A DNA stretch of 8,489 bases from Actinomycetota bacterium (GTDB taxonomy: Bacteria; Actinomycetota; Thermoleophilia; UBA2241). The notes beneath the pieces were generated by a model. It saw only the letters and a program-made list of their open reading frames with translations, had not been told where the DNA came from and did not search any database. The stretch spans positions 1 to 8,489 of the forward strand of contig JAAYBE010000001.1 in NCBI GenBank assembly GCA_012719015.1, given 5' to 3'. Positions 1 to 6,662 of the stretch are shown here, one piece after another; within the stretch, counting starts at the first letter, position 1, and the number at the start of each line of letters is the position of its first letter. Position numbers and translations under genes: made by a program.

Positions 1-1571
1 CCGGCGGCGCGGCCGGCGACGGCGACGCCGCGCCGCAGCCCGGCGGGACCCTGGTGTGCCCGCTGCCCGGCGAGCCCGTCTCCATCGAGCCGCTCAACGC
101 CCAGGACGCCTCCGGCCTGCAGGTGGCCCACCAGGTCTTCCAGGGGCTGACCAGGTGGACGCTCGACGACGACGGCGTGCTCGTCACGGAGCCGGACATC
201 GCCGCCGACTGGGAGTCCACCGACGCCCAGACCTGGGTCTTCCACCTCAAGCGTGGGGTCACGTTCCAGGCGCCGGTGAGCCGGCCGGTGACGGCGCAGG
301 ACTTCGTCGCCTCGTGGACGCGCGTCACCGACCCGGAGAACGGATCGTACGTCGCCTACATCCTCGCGCCCATCGAGGGCTGCGACGACCGCGGCTTCCA
401 GACCGACACGACCAAGGGGCTCGTCGGCGTGACCGCGGTCGACGACTTCACGCTCGAGGTCAGGCTGCGCTACCCGCTGGCCGATTTCCCGGCGATCCTC
501 GGCCACCCGGTCGCGGCCGTCACCCCCGTGGACCACATCGACGAGGTCGGCGACAAAGCCTTCGCGAAGGCTCCGGTGGGCACCGGCCCATATGCCGTGG
601 TGTCCTGGCGGCGGGGCAAGGAGATCCGTCTCGCGAAGAACCCGGCCTACTGGGACGCCGAACGGGCCGGCTGGGTGGACGCGGTGAGGCTGCCGATCTA
701 CGACGACGTCGAGTCCATGTGGGCCGACTTCGAGGCCGGCAAGCTCGACTGCTCGCAGGTCCCGCGGGAGCAGCTGGAGGCCGTCTCCGGCGGCCCGGAG
801 GTGGCCGCCGGCGCTTGGACGGTCGGCGACTGGCCCGCGGCGGCGGTGTACCTCGTCGGGATGAACATGACCGACCCCACGCTCGGCGGCAGCCCTGAGC
901 TGCGCCGCGCGCTGTGTCGCTCGGCGACCGCCCAGGCGGTGATCGACGAGGTGAGCCAGGGAGTGGCCGGGTCGGCCGGCGGATACGTGCCGCCGGGGAT
1001 CCCCGGCCAGAAGGCCGGCCAGAACCCCTATCCCTACGACCTCGAGGCGGCGGCGTCGCTGATGACGGGGCTGGGCGGCGTCCCCGTCCTCAAGTACTGG
1101 TACGACGTCGACGAGGACCACCGCCAGATCGCCGACACCCTGGTCGCCGGGTGGGAGGAGGCCGGCCTCTCCGTGAGGGCGACCGGGTACGCCTGGGGTG
1201 CGTTCGTCGAGAAGCTCTCGCGCGGAGACAAGGGGAGCGGCAGCCAGCTGTTCCGCCTGGCCTGGATCGCCGACTACCCCTCCATGGACGCGTTCCTGTA
1301 TCCGCTGTTCCAGTCGGACCACTCGCCCACGGGCAGCTACACGTTCTACTCGAGCGCCGGCGTCGACGAGCTGCTCCAGAAGGCGCGCGCGACGCTCGAC
1401 GCGAACCAGCGGCACAACCTCTACGCCCAGGCTGAGAAGCTCATCCTCACGGACATGCCCGCGATCCCCCTGTACTTCTACCGGTACGTGCGGGTGGTCG
1501 GGCCGCGTCTGCATGCGTTCTCCGTCGATCCGATGGGTACGACGGACCTGCGGGCGGTCTGGCTCCGGTGA
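1..1571 (+). CDS. Peptide ABC transporter substrate-binding protein, family 5 (5' partial)
   Basis: Extracytoplasmic solute-binding protein of the DppA/OppA family (SBP_bac_5), which captures peptides or similar ligands for an ABC importer. The gene starts before the window. The first full in-frame codon is at position 3, and the Gly/Ala/Asp-rich residues read from there match the linker that follows the lipid-anchor Cys in family members. The GTG at 54 lies inside the mature domain (compare GGTLVCPLPGEPVSIEP here with GGTYNYPLSANPVSIEP in the next gene), so it is not the start. Family marks include GTGPY (579-593), NPAYWD, GMNMTDPTLG, and IADYPSMD followed by FLYPLFQSD; the acidic residues of this last motif lie where the family binds the peptide amino group (inference). 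It aligns almost without gaps to the downstream paralog. Four Cys codons (57, 381, 750, 915) have no counterpart there. Ligand unknown. Confidence 0.93.
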   Translation, partial: GGAAGDGDAAPQPGGTLVCPLPGEPVSIEPLNAQDASGLQVAHQVFQGLTRWTLDDDGVLVTEPDIAADWESTDAQTWVFHLKRGVTFQAPVSRPVTAQDFVASWTRVTDPENGSYVAYILAPIEGCDDRGFQTDTTKGLVGVTAVDDFTLEVRLRYPLADFPAILGHPVAAVTPVDHIDEVGDKAFAKAPVGTGPYAVVSWRRGKEIRLAKNPAYWDAERAGWVDAVRLPIYDDVESMWADFEAGKLDCSQVPREQLEAVSGGPEVAAGAWTVGDWPAAAVYLVGMNMTDPTLGGSPELRRALCRSATAQAVIDEVSQGVAGSAGGYVPPGIPGQKAGQNPYPYDLEAAASLMTGLGGVPVLKYWYDVDEDHRQIADTLVAGWEEAGLSVRATGYAWGAFVEKLSRGDKGSGSQLFRLAWIADYPSMDAFLYPLFQSDHSPTGSYTFYSSAGVDELLQKARATLDANQRHNLYAQAEKLILTDMPAIPLYFYRYVRVVGPRLHAFSVDPMGTTDLRAVWLR

Positions 1572-1601
1572 GCGGGCCGGATGGGGAGGTTTGCGAGCGG
1601 G

Positions 1602-1607
1602 TAGAGT
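1602..1607 (+). promoter_or_regulatory. Possible -10 element (TAGAGT) before the second binding-protein gene
   Basis: TAGAGT fits the TANNNT -10 pattern of the main sigma factor in high-GC Gram-positives and is the only such hexamer I found in the 181-bp gap. No TTG-type -35 lies 16-19 bases upstream. If it is used, transcription would begin near 1613-1614, exactly where an 8-bp inverted repeat starts, giving a leader of about 139 bases. Weak evidence; transcription from the upstream gene may be enough. Confidence 0.25.
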
Positions 1608-1613
1608 AGCTCA

Positions 1614-1641
1614 GTGGGCGCGCGACGACGCCGGCGCCCAC
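1614..1641 (+). terminator. Inverted repeat between the two binding-protein genes
   Basis: Perfect 8-bp arms GTGGGCGC (1614-1621) and GCGCCCAC (1634-1641) surround a 12-base loop, 42 bases after the upstream stop codon. No T-run follows. It may be a partial terminator or an RNA-stabilising stem between the two paralogs, or a 5'-end hairpin if the possible -10 at 1602 is used. The fold is seen; the function is inferred. A second, weaker stem with two G-U pairs (1706-1713 with 1718-1725) sits closer to the next gene. Confidence 0.4.
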
Positions 1642-1740
1642 GCAGGCAAGCGAAGGCCGGTCATGGCCGCGGTCCGATCGTCACGTTCGGCTCGGCGGCC
1701 GGGGCGGGGCTCCGGGGGGAGTCTCTCACCACACGTCATC

Positions 1741-1748
1741 AAGGAGGT
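1741..1748 (+). promoter_or_regulatory. Strong Shine-Dalgarno site of the second binding-protein gene
   Basis: AAGGAGGT is a full-length match to the anti-Shine-Dalgarno end of 16S rRNA. Its GGAGG core ends 5 bases before the GTG at 1753. It fixes that start over the much longer upstream-open reading frame and suggests high translation, as expected for a binding protein made in excess over its permease. Confidence 0.9.
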
Positions 1749-1752
1749 CACC

Positions 1753-3444
1753 GTGAAGAAGCCCACGAGGAGATGGCGCGGCCTGCTGGCCGTGGCCGCG
1801 GTCCTCATCGTCGCCGCGCTGCTGCTGGGCGCGTGCGGAGCCAAGGAATCCACCGGGAACGGCGGAACCGGCGATCAAGGCACGCCCGTCGCCGGCGGCA
1901 CCTACAACTATCCGCTCTCGGCCAACCCCGTCTCGATCGAGCCGGTCAACGCCCAGGAGTCCGAGGGCATGCAGGTCGCCCACCAGGTCTTCCAGGGTCT
2001 CACCAAGTACGTGCTCAACGACAAGGGCGAGATGGAGGCCGTGCCGGACATCGCCGAGAAGTGGGAGTCCACCGACTCCCAGACCTGGACCTTCCACCTC
2101 AAGAAGGGGGTCATGTTCCAGGCTCCGGTGAGCCGTGAGGTCAAGGCGCAGGACTTCGTCGACGGATGGAACTACGTCACTGACCCGGCCAACGAGTCGT
2201 TCGTCTCCTACATCCTCGCGCCCGTGGAGGGCAGCGACGACGGCGGCTACCAGGTCGACACCAAGAAGGGCCTCACCGGCGTCAAGGCGCTCGACGACTA
2301 CACGCTCGAGGTGAAGCTCCGCTACCCGTTCGCCGAGTTCCCGCAGACGCTGGGCCACACGGTGGCCGCGGCGTGGCCGGTCGACTACGCCAAGGAGATC
2401 GGCGCCAAGAAGTTCAGCCAGAAGCCGGTCGGCACCGGCCCGTACATGGTCGAGTCGTGGAAGAACAACCAGAGCGTGACGCTGGTCAAGAACCCCGACT
2501 ACTGGGACACGAGCGAGGGCGCCGGTCCGTACATCGACACCATCAACATGCCGATCATCACCTCGTCGCAGACCGAATGGCTCGAGTTCCAGAAGGGCAC
2601 GCTCGACTACACCACCGTGCCGCCGGGCCAGGTCGCCGCGGCCGAGAACAAGCCTGAGGTCAAGAGCGGGCAGTGGACCGCCAAGCGCTGGCCGACGCTC
2701 GCGCTGTACTACGTCGGCATGAACATGAAGGACCCGACGCTCGGCCAGAACGCCGAACTGCGTCAGGCCATCTCGCAGTCGACCGACGCGCAGAACGTGA
2801 TCAACATCGTGAACGAGGGCGTGCCGCTGCCGGCCACCGGCTACGTCCCGCTCGGCATGCCGGGGTACGCCGAGGGCCAGAACCCCTGGGCCTACGACCC
2901 CGAGGCCGCCAAGTCGACGATCGACGACATGGGCGGCGCCCCGACGCTCGAGTACTGGTACAACACCGACGAGGGGCACCAGAAGATCGCCGAGGTGCTC
3001 CAGGCCGGCTGGCAGAACGCCGGTATCGACGTCAAGCTCAGCAACTTCGAGTGGGGCACGTTCCTCGACAAGCTGTCCAAGGGCAACAAGGGCGGCGGCA
3101 GCCAGCTGTTCCGCATGGGCTGGATCGCCGACTACCCGTCGATGGACAACTTCCTCTACCCGCTGTTCCAGTCCGACCAGGCGCGCACCGGCAGCTACAC
3201 GTTCTACTCGAACCCCGAGGTGGACAAGCTGCTCCAGGAGGCGCGCTCCACGATGGACGCGCAGCAGCGTTACGACCTGTATCTGCAGGCCGAGAAGCAG
3301 ATCCTCACCGACATGCCGGCCTCGCCGCTCTACTTCTACCGGGACTTCCGGGTGACGAACAACCGCGTCGCCAACTACGTCCACAACCCCATGGGCTTCA
3401 CCGACATGTGGACCCTGTGGATCCCCGAGCAGGCGGCCGAGTAA
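1753..3444 (+). CDS. Peptide ABC transporter substrate-binding lipoprotein, family 5
   Basis: Complete 563-residue DppA/OppA-type binding protein, normal length for the family. The GTG start is set by AAGGAGGT just upstream and by the signal peptide that follows: basic n-region (KKPTRRWR), hydrophobic stretch at about 11-25, and lipobox LGAC with the lipidated Cys at 28. This predicts cleavage by signal peptidase II and anchoring on the outer face of the membrane. A Gly/Thr-rich linker runs to about 47, then the binding domain. Family marks are GTGPY (227-231), NPDYWD (247-252), GMNMKDPTLG, and IADYPSMDNF from 458. By eye more than half of the aligned residues match the upstream paralog. This copy is richer in Lys and has no Cys beyond the lipobox. 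It probably delivers peptides to the permease encoded downstream. Ligand specificity cannot be read from the sequence. Confidence 0.96.
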   Translation: MKKPTRRWRGLLAVAAVLIVAALLLGACGAKESTGNGGTGDQGTPVAGGTYNYPLSANPVSIEPVNAQESEGMQVAHQVFQGLTKYVLNDKGEMEAVPDIAEKWESTDSQTWTFHLKKGVMFQAPVSREVKAQDFVDGWNYVTDPANESFVSYILAPVEGSDDGGYQVDTKKGLTGVKALDDYTLEVKLRYPFAEFPQTLGHTVAAAWPVDYAKEIGAKKFSQKPVGTGPYMVESWKNNQSVTLVKNPDYWDTSEGAGPYIDTINMPIITSSQTEWLEFQKGTLDYTTVPPGQVAAAENKPEVKSGQWTAKRWPTLALYYVGMNMKDPTLGQNAELRQAISQSTDAQNVINIVNEGVPLPATGYVPLGMPGYAEGQNPWAYDPEAAKSTIDDMGGAPTLEYWYNTDEGHQKIAEVLQAGWQNAGIDVKLSNFEWGTFLDKLSKGNKGGGSQLFRMGWIADYPSMDNFLYPLFQSDQARTGSYTFYSNPEVDKLLQEARSTMDAQQRYDLYLQAEKQILTDMPASPLYFYRDFRVTNNRVANYVHNPMGFTDMWTLWIPEQAAE

Positions 3445-3459
3445 GGCCGACGGCGTGAC

Positions 3460-3488
3460 TTGCGGGCGCAGTCGCGGGTGCGTACACT
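3460..3488 (+). promoter_or_regulatory. Predicted primary-sigma promoter for the dppBCDF genes
   Basis: TTGCGG (3460-3465) and TACACT (3483-3488) are separated by exactly 17 bases, matching the TTGNNN/TANNNT pattern of primary-sigma promoters in actinobacteria. It starts 15 bases after the binding-protein stop codon. The predicted start of transcription is near A3495, leaving a 5' leader of about 112 bases before dppB. This would let the permease and ATPase genes be transcribed apart from the binding-protein genes. Confidence 0.6.
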
Positions 3489-3498
3489 GCGCCTAGTC

Positions 3499-3597
3499 GT
3501 GGCAGGGGCGGCCTGCCGCCACGAGCGGCGGGCCGCCCTTCGTCACTCCGGCCACGAAGGGCGACCACATCCGGACGTGAGCGCAGGCACGAGGTAG
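3499..3597 (+). CDS. Possible 32-codon leader ORF before dppB (doubtful)
   Basis: A GTG at 3499, about 4 bases after the predicted transcription start, opens a 32-codon frame ending at TAG 3595-3597. The stop is 9 bases before the dppB ATG and in the same frame. The peptide would be rich in Arg, His, Ala and Gly, and resembles nothing I recognise. There is no Shine-Dalgarno site, so it would need leaderless initiation, which is common in actinobacteria. It runs through all three leader hairpins, so its translation would alter their folding. In GC-rich DNA a frame this short is expected by chance. Confidence 0.15.
   Translation: MAGAACRHERRAALRHSGHEGRPHPDVSAGTR
3504..3540 (+). terminator. Strong GC-rich stem-loop (helix B), possible terminator or attenuator
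   Basis: GGGCGGCC (3506-3513) pairs with GGCCGCCC (3531-3538), then T3514-G3530 wobbles, then GCCGC (3515-3519) pairs with GCGGC (3525-3529) around the loop CACGA. G3505-T3539 and A3504-T3540 extend the base, giving 16 pairs. Only TT ends the stem and no U-tract follows, as is frequent in high-GC terminators. It lies downstream of the predicted promoter, so if it terminates it would both end the binding-protein message and limit dppBCDF transcription. Confidence 0.5.
3534..3563. repeat. Perfect 10-bp inverted repeat (helix C or operator)
   Basis: CGCCCTTCGT (3534-3543) and ACGAAGGGCG (3554-3563) are exact reverse complements separated by 10 bases. Arm centres are 20 bp apart, about two helical turns, so it could be a binding site for a dimeric repressor as well as an RNA hairpin. 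It lies about 40-69 bases after the predicted transcription start, a place where a bound protein could block elongation. Its first five bases are shared with the 3' arm of helix B. Confidence 0.5.
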
Positions 3598-3606
3598 AAC
3601 GAGCGC

Positions 3607-4581
3607 ATGGTCACCTACGTCATCCGGCGGCTTATCCAGCTGGTCATCGTCCTCATCGGCGTGACCGTCATCACGTTCGTCATCATGTTCGCGATCCCGG
3701 GCGACCCGGCGCAGCAACTGGCGGGCAAGAACGCGACCCCGGAGCGGATCGCCACGATCCGCACGCAGCTGGGCCTCGACCAGCCCATCTACATCCAGTA
3801 CTACCGCTTCGTCGGGCGGCTGGTGCGCGGCGACCTCGGGGAGTCCTACCAGCTGCAGAAGCCCGTGCTGCAGATGATCGTGGAGAATGCGCCCAACACG
3901 ATCCAGCTCGCGGTGGCCGCCGTCCTGATCGAGCTGCTCGGCATCCCGCTGGGCATCTACTCGGCGCTGCGGCAGTTCACGTTCTGGGACACGGCGCTCA
4001 CCACCACCGCGCTGATCATCTGGGGCATCCCGGTGTTCGTGCTCGGTGTGTTCATGCAGTGGCTCTTCGGCCTCAAGCTGCAGGAGTGGACCGGGTACAA
4101 CGTGTTCCCGCTCACCGGCGCCGGCGACAACGTCCTCGGCGTGATCCCGGCGTCGTGGAGCAGCCTCGCCACGCTGATCCTGCCGGCCGTGACCCTGGGC
4201 CTCATCGAGGTCGCCTACATCTCGTACATGCAGCGCGCGTCCATGCTCGAGGTGATCAGGGCCGACTACATCCGGACGGCGCGGGCCAAGGGCGTCTCCG
4301 AGGGTATGGTGGTGCGCAAGCACGCGTTCAAGAACGCGGTGATCCCGGTCATGACCATCGCCGGCATCGACCTGGGCGCGCTGATGGGCGGCGCCATCCT
4401 CACCGAGACGGTGTTCAACCGGCCGGGGATCGGCCTCATGATCTACCAGGCCATCGGCGCACGCGACCTCCCCGTGGTCGCCGGCGGCGTGCTCTTCGCC
4501 ACGCTGGTGTACGTGTTCGCGAACCTGTTCGTCGACCTCGGGTACGCCTGGGTCGACCCGCGCATCCGGCTGGAGGGCTGA
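3607..4581 (+). CDS. dppB: Peptide ABC transporter permease, DppB/OppB type
   Basis: Integral-membrane half of the importer channel (324 residues, usual length), pairing with DppC. TM1 is at about 9-29, followed by the family mark PGDP (31-34) and an extracytoplasmic loop with GDLGESY (75-81). Further membrane segments lie at about 99-119, 130-153, 187-206, 247-268 and 290-311. The cytoplasmic EAA loop at about 220-248 (DYIRTARAKGVSE to FKNAVIPV) docks on the ATPases. The C-terminus YAWVDPRIR is typical of DppB. The ATG at 3607 gives the normal short N-terminus with two Arg before TM1. The Shine-Dalgarno is poor: GAGG at 3591-3594 is 12 bases away, overlapping the leader-ORF stop, so translation may depend on leader folding or coupling. 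Dipeptide versus oligopeptide use is not decided by sequence. Confidence 0.96.
   Translation: MVTYVIRRLIQLVIVLIGVTVITFVIMFAIPGDPAQQLAGKNATPERIATIRTQLGLDQPIYIQYYRFVGRLVRGDLGESYQLQKPVLQMIVENAPNTIQLAVAAVLIELLGIPLGIYSALRQFTFWDTALTTTALIIWGIPVFVLGVFMQWLFGLKLQEWTGYNVFPLTGAGDNVLGVIPASWSSLATLILPAVTLGLIEVAYISYMQRASMLEVIRADYIRTARAKGVSEGMVVRKHAFKNAVIPVMTIAGIDLGALMGGAILTETVFNRPGIGLMIYQAIGARDLPVVAGGVLFATLVYVFANLFVDLGYAWVDPRIRLEG
4572..4577 (+). promoter_or_regulatory. Shine-Dalgarno site of dppC inside the end of dppB
   Basis: GGAGGG in the last codons of dppB lies 7 bases before the GTG at 4585. It supports this upstream start, and thus the long N-terminal extension of DppC, over an internal start nearer the first membrane segment. 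Confidence 0.8.
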
Positions 4582-4584
4582 GGC

Positions 4585-5634
4585 GTGTCCTTCGACGATC
4601 CGCGCGCCCCGGGACGCTCCGCGCACGACCCGCTCGACGACGGCGGCAACGTCATCGTCTCGTCGGGCGCCGTGGACGCGCGCGACGCGGCGGAGGTCGC
4701 CGGCGAGCGGCTGGAGCGCCGGCACGAGGAGCAGGCCGGGGACGGCAAGCGGCCGCTCACGCTGTGGAGCGACACGTGGCGCCGCCTCAAGCGCAACCAT
4801 CTCGCCCTCGTCGGCCTGGGCATCATCACCGTCTTCATGATCGTGGGCATGATCCAGGTGGTCGCCTGGGTGACGCCCAAGGGCTATCTGGCGCCGTACC
4901 CTCCCAACGCGACCAACTACGACCTCTCGCCCGAGGGCCGCGGCTCGCCGCCCTCGTGGAGCCACCCCTTCGGCACGGACTACGTGGGCCGCGACATCCT
5001 GTCGCGCACGCTCGTCGCCACGCGCATCTCGCTGCTCGTCGGCGTCATCGCCGTGGCCATCGCGCTCATCATCGGCCTCGTCCTCGGCCCCATCTCGGGG
5101 TACTACGGCGGCTGGGTGGACTCCGTCATCATGCGGCTGGCCGACATCTTCTTCGCCTTCCCCTACATCCTCTTCGTGCTGCTCATCATGGTCGTCCTGG
5201 GGCCGGGCTTCCAGAACGTCTTCATCGCGATCGGCATCCTCGGCTGGGCGACCTACGCGCGCCTCAACCGGGGCTCGGTGCTCAGCGTCAAGGCGATGGA
5301 GTACGTGGAGGCCGCCCGCGCCCAGGGCGCCAGCGACCTGCGCGTCATCTTCCGCCACGTGCTGCCCAACACGATGGCGCCGATCTACGTGGCCATCGCG
5401 ATGGGCATCGGCGGCGCCATCGTCACCGAGGCGGCGCTGAGCTACCTCGGCATCGGCATCCAGCCGCCCGACGCCTCCTGGGGCAAGATGATCTCCGACT
5501 ATCTGAGCTACTTCTGGGCGGGCAGCTGGTGGATGCTCACGTTCCCCAGCATCGCCCTCACGGTCACCGTGTTCGGCTTCATCTCGTTCGGCAACGGCCT
5601 GCGCGACGCCACCGACCCGAAGCTCAAGGAATAG
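4585..5634 (+). CDS. dppC: Peptide ABC transporter permease, DppC/OppC type
   Basis: Second channel subunit (349 residues), partner of DppB. An N-terminal extension of about 55-60 mostly charged, Asp/Glu/Arg-rich residues precedes the usual basic stretch (WRRLKRNH, 65-72) and TM1 at about 73-95. The family mark HPFGTDYVGRDILSR is at 127-141. Membrane segments follow at about 145-170, 187-206, 211-224, 264-284 and 317-336. The EAA loop at about 240-262 (YVEAARAQGAS to RHVLPN) contacts the ATPases. IGIQPPDASWGKMI (289-303) and the end NGLRDATDPKLK are also typical. The GTG start is 3 bases after the dppB stop with a good GGAGGG at 7 bases, so translation is likely coupled. The long acidic tail makes it somewhat longer than the classic E. 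coli DppC. Confidence 0.96.
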   Translation: MSFDDPRAPGRSAHDPLDDGGNVIVSSGAVDARDAAEVAGERLERRHEEQAGDGKRPLTLWSDTWRRLKRNHLALVGLGIITVFMIVGMIQVVAWVTPKGYLAPYPPNATNYDLSPEGRGSPPSWSHPFGTDYVGRDILSRTLVATRISLLVGVIAVAIALIIGLVLGPISGYYGGWVDSVIMRLADIFFAFPYILFVLLIMVVLGPGFQNVFIAIGILGWATYARLNRGSVLSVKAMEYVEAARAQGASDLRVIFRHVLPNTMAPIYVAIAMGIGGAIVTEAALSYLGIGIQPPDASWGKMISDYLSYFWAGSWWMLTFPSIALTVTVFGFISFGNGLRDATDPKLKE

Positions 5635-5636
5635 CC

Positions 5637-6662
5637 ATGGCGGAGCGCCTGCTCGAGGTCACCGATCTCTCGACCCACTTCTTCACCTACGCCGGGGTGG
5701 TCAAGGCCGTCAACGGGGTGAGCTTCACGCTCGACCGTCAGGAGACGCTCGGCATCGTCGGCGAGTCAGGCTCGGGCAAGACCGTCGCCGCGTTGTCGGT
5801 CATGCGCCTGATCCCCGACCCGCCGGGCAGGGTGGTCGGGGGGAGCATCAGTCTGCGCGGCCGCGACCTGCGCGCGATCTCCGACGAGGAGATGCGCCAC
5901 GTGCGCGGCAACGACATCGCGATGATCTTCCAGGACCCCATGACGAGCCTCAACCCCGTGGTCAAGGTCGGTCAGCAGATCGTCGAGGCGATCATGCTGC
6001 ACCAGGACAAGGACAAGCATGAGGCGTGGGAGATGGCCGCCGCCCTGCTCAAGCGGGTCGGGATCCCCGACGCCGAGAAGCGCGTCAAGCAGTACCCGTT
6101 CGAGTACTCCGGCGGCATGCGGCAGCGCGCCATGATCGCCATGGCGATCAGCTGCAACCCGGACATCCTGATCGCCGACGAGCCCACCACGGCGCTCGAC
6201 GTCACCATCCAGGCCCAGATCATCGACGTGATCCGCGAGATGCAGGCCACCTACGAGAGCGGCGTGATCGCCATCACCCACGACCTCGGCGTGGTCGCCG
6301 AGATCGCCGACAAGGTGATGGTGATGTACGGGGGCCGCACCGTGGAGTCCGGCCCCGTGGACGAGATCTACTACAACCCGCACCACCCCTACACGTGGGG
6401 GCTGCTGGGGTCGCTGCCGCGGCTCGACCTCGCCGAGAAGACGCGGCTCACCCCCATCAAGGGCCAACCTCCGGACCTCATCGCGCTGCGCGAGGGCTGC
6501 CCCTTCGCCGACCGCTGCGCCTACGTGCGCGAGGAGTGCCCGGACCACTGGCCGGCGCACGAGACCGTCGGGCCGGAGCACGGCGTCAACTGCTGGATCC
6601 CGCTGGACGAGCGGGTGGCGACGCGCGAGGCGCTGCCGCGCTTCAGCAGGGAGGCGTCATGA
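5637..6662 (+). CDS. dppD: Peptide ABC transporter ATP-binding protein, DppD/OppD type
   Basis: Cytoplasmic ATPase (341 residues) that pairs with DppF to drive import. Walker A GESGSGKT (42-49), Q-loop Gln 99 in [11 protein letters not shown], signature YSGGMRQR (157-164), Walker B ILIADEP (177-183) with catalytic Glu 182, and switch His 215 are all intact, so it should be active. The oligopeptide/dipeptide C-terminal region holds Cys 288, 294, 301 and 319 (CX5CX6CX17C), the pattern that in this family binds a [4Fe-4S] cluster (established for related DppD/OppD proteins; inferred here). The ATG at 5637 is 2 bases after the dppC stop, with AAGGA (5626-5630) 6 bases before it. It overlaps dppF by ATGA. 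The PMTSLNP and [10 protein letters not shown] features fit DppD/OppD rather than the F subunit. Confidence 0.96.
   Translation: MAERLLEVTDLSTHFFTYAGVVKAVNGVSFTLDRQETLGIVGESGSGKTVAALSVMRLIPDPPGRVVGGSISLRGRDLRAISDEEMRHVRGNDIAMIFQDPMTSLNPVVKVGQQIVEAIMLHQDKDKHEAWEMAAALLKRVGIPDAEKRVKQYPFEYSGGMRQRAMIAMAISCNPDILIADEPTTALDVTIQAQIIDVIREMQATYESGVIAITHDLGVVAEIADKVMVMYGGRTVESGPVDEIYYNPHHPYTWGLLGSLPRLDLAEKTRLTPIKGQPPDLIALREGCPFADRCAYVREECPDHWPAHETVGPEHGVNCWIPLDERVATREALPRFSREAS

Larger units (their letters stand above)
3495..3606 (+). promoter_or_regulatory. Structured dppB leader with three mutually exclusive hairpins
   Basis: The predicted leader holds three successive inverted repeats, each sharing bases with the next. 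Helix A pairs TCGTGGC (3497-3503) with GCCACGA (3518-3524). Helix B is a long stem from 3504 to 3540. Helix C is a perfect 10-bp stem from 3534 to 3563. A cannot form with B, nor B with C, whereas A and C can coexist. This is the geometry of attenuators and other switching leaders. The pairing is seen directly; any regulatory role is inference. No known riboswitch or T-box motif was recognised. Confidence 0.5.

Noticed and set aside
54..1571. GTG at 54 as the true start of the first binding protein
   Set aside because: The frame is open to the window edge and the residues before it continue the homology and linker of a lipoprotein, so the gene begins outside the window.
1600..1675. tRNA-like A-box sequence TAGCTCAGTGG at 1607-1617
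   Set aside because: No matching acceptor 3' strand, anticodon arm or GTTCRA T-loop follows at the required distance; coincidence.
1198..1752. Upstream open frame before the second binding-protein gene
   Set aside because: It overlaps the first binding-protein gene in another frame and is Ser/Arg/Thr-rich. The AAGGAGGT site plus signal peptide fixes the start at 1753.
1726..3384. Long minus-strand open frame (552 codons) opposite the second binding-protein gene
   Set aside because: It is antisense to a gene with clear lipobox and family motifs. Its product is a low-complexity run of Val, Leu, Arg, Asp, Gly and His, typical of the complement of GC3-rich codons.
3493..5358. Long minus-strand open frame (621 codons) opposite dppB and dppC
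   Set aside because: The product is Asp/His/Arg/Glu/Val-rich without any domain, as expected from the complement of GC-rich genes; no ribosome site or signal supports it.
4059..5636. Long + strand open frame running into dppD, as if dppD had a 526-residue N-terminal extension
   Set aside because: The extra part is the out-of-frame reading of dppB and dppC (Arg/His/Pro/Gly-rich). The ATG at 5637 has AAGGA at 6 bases and gives the normal ATPase N-terminus.
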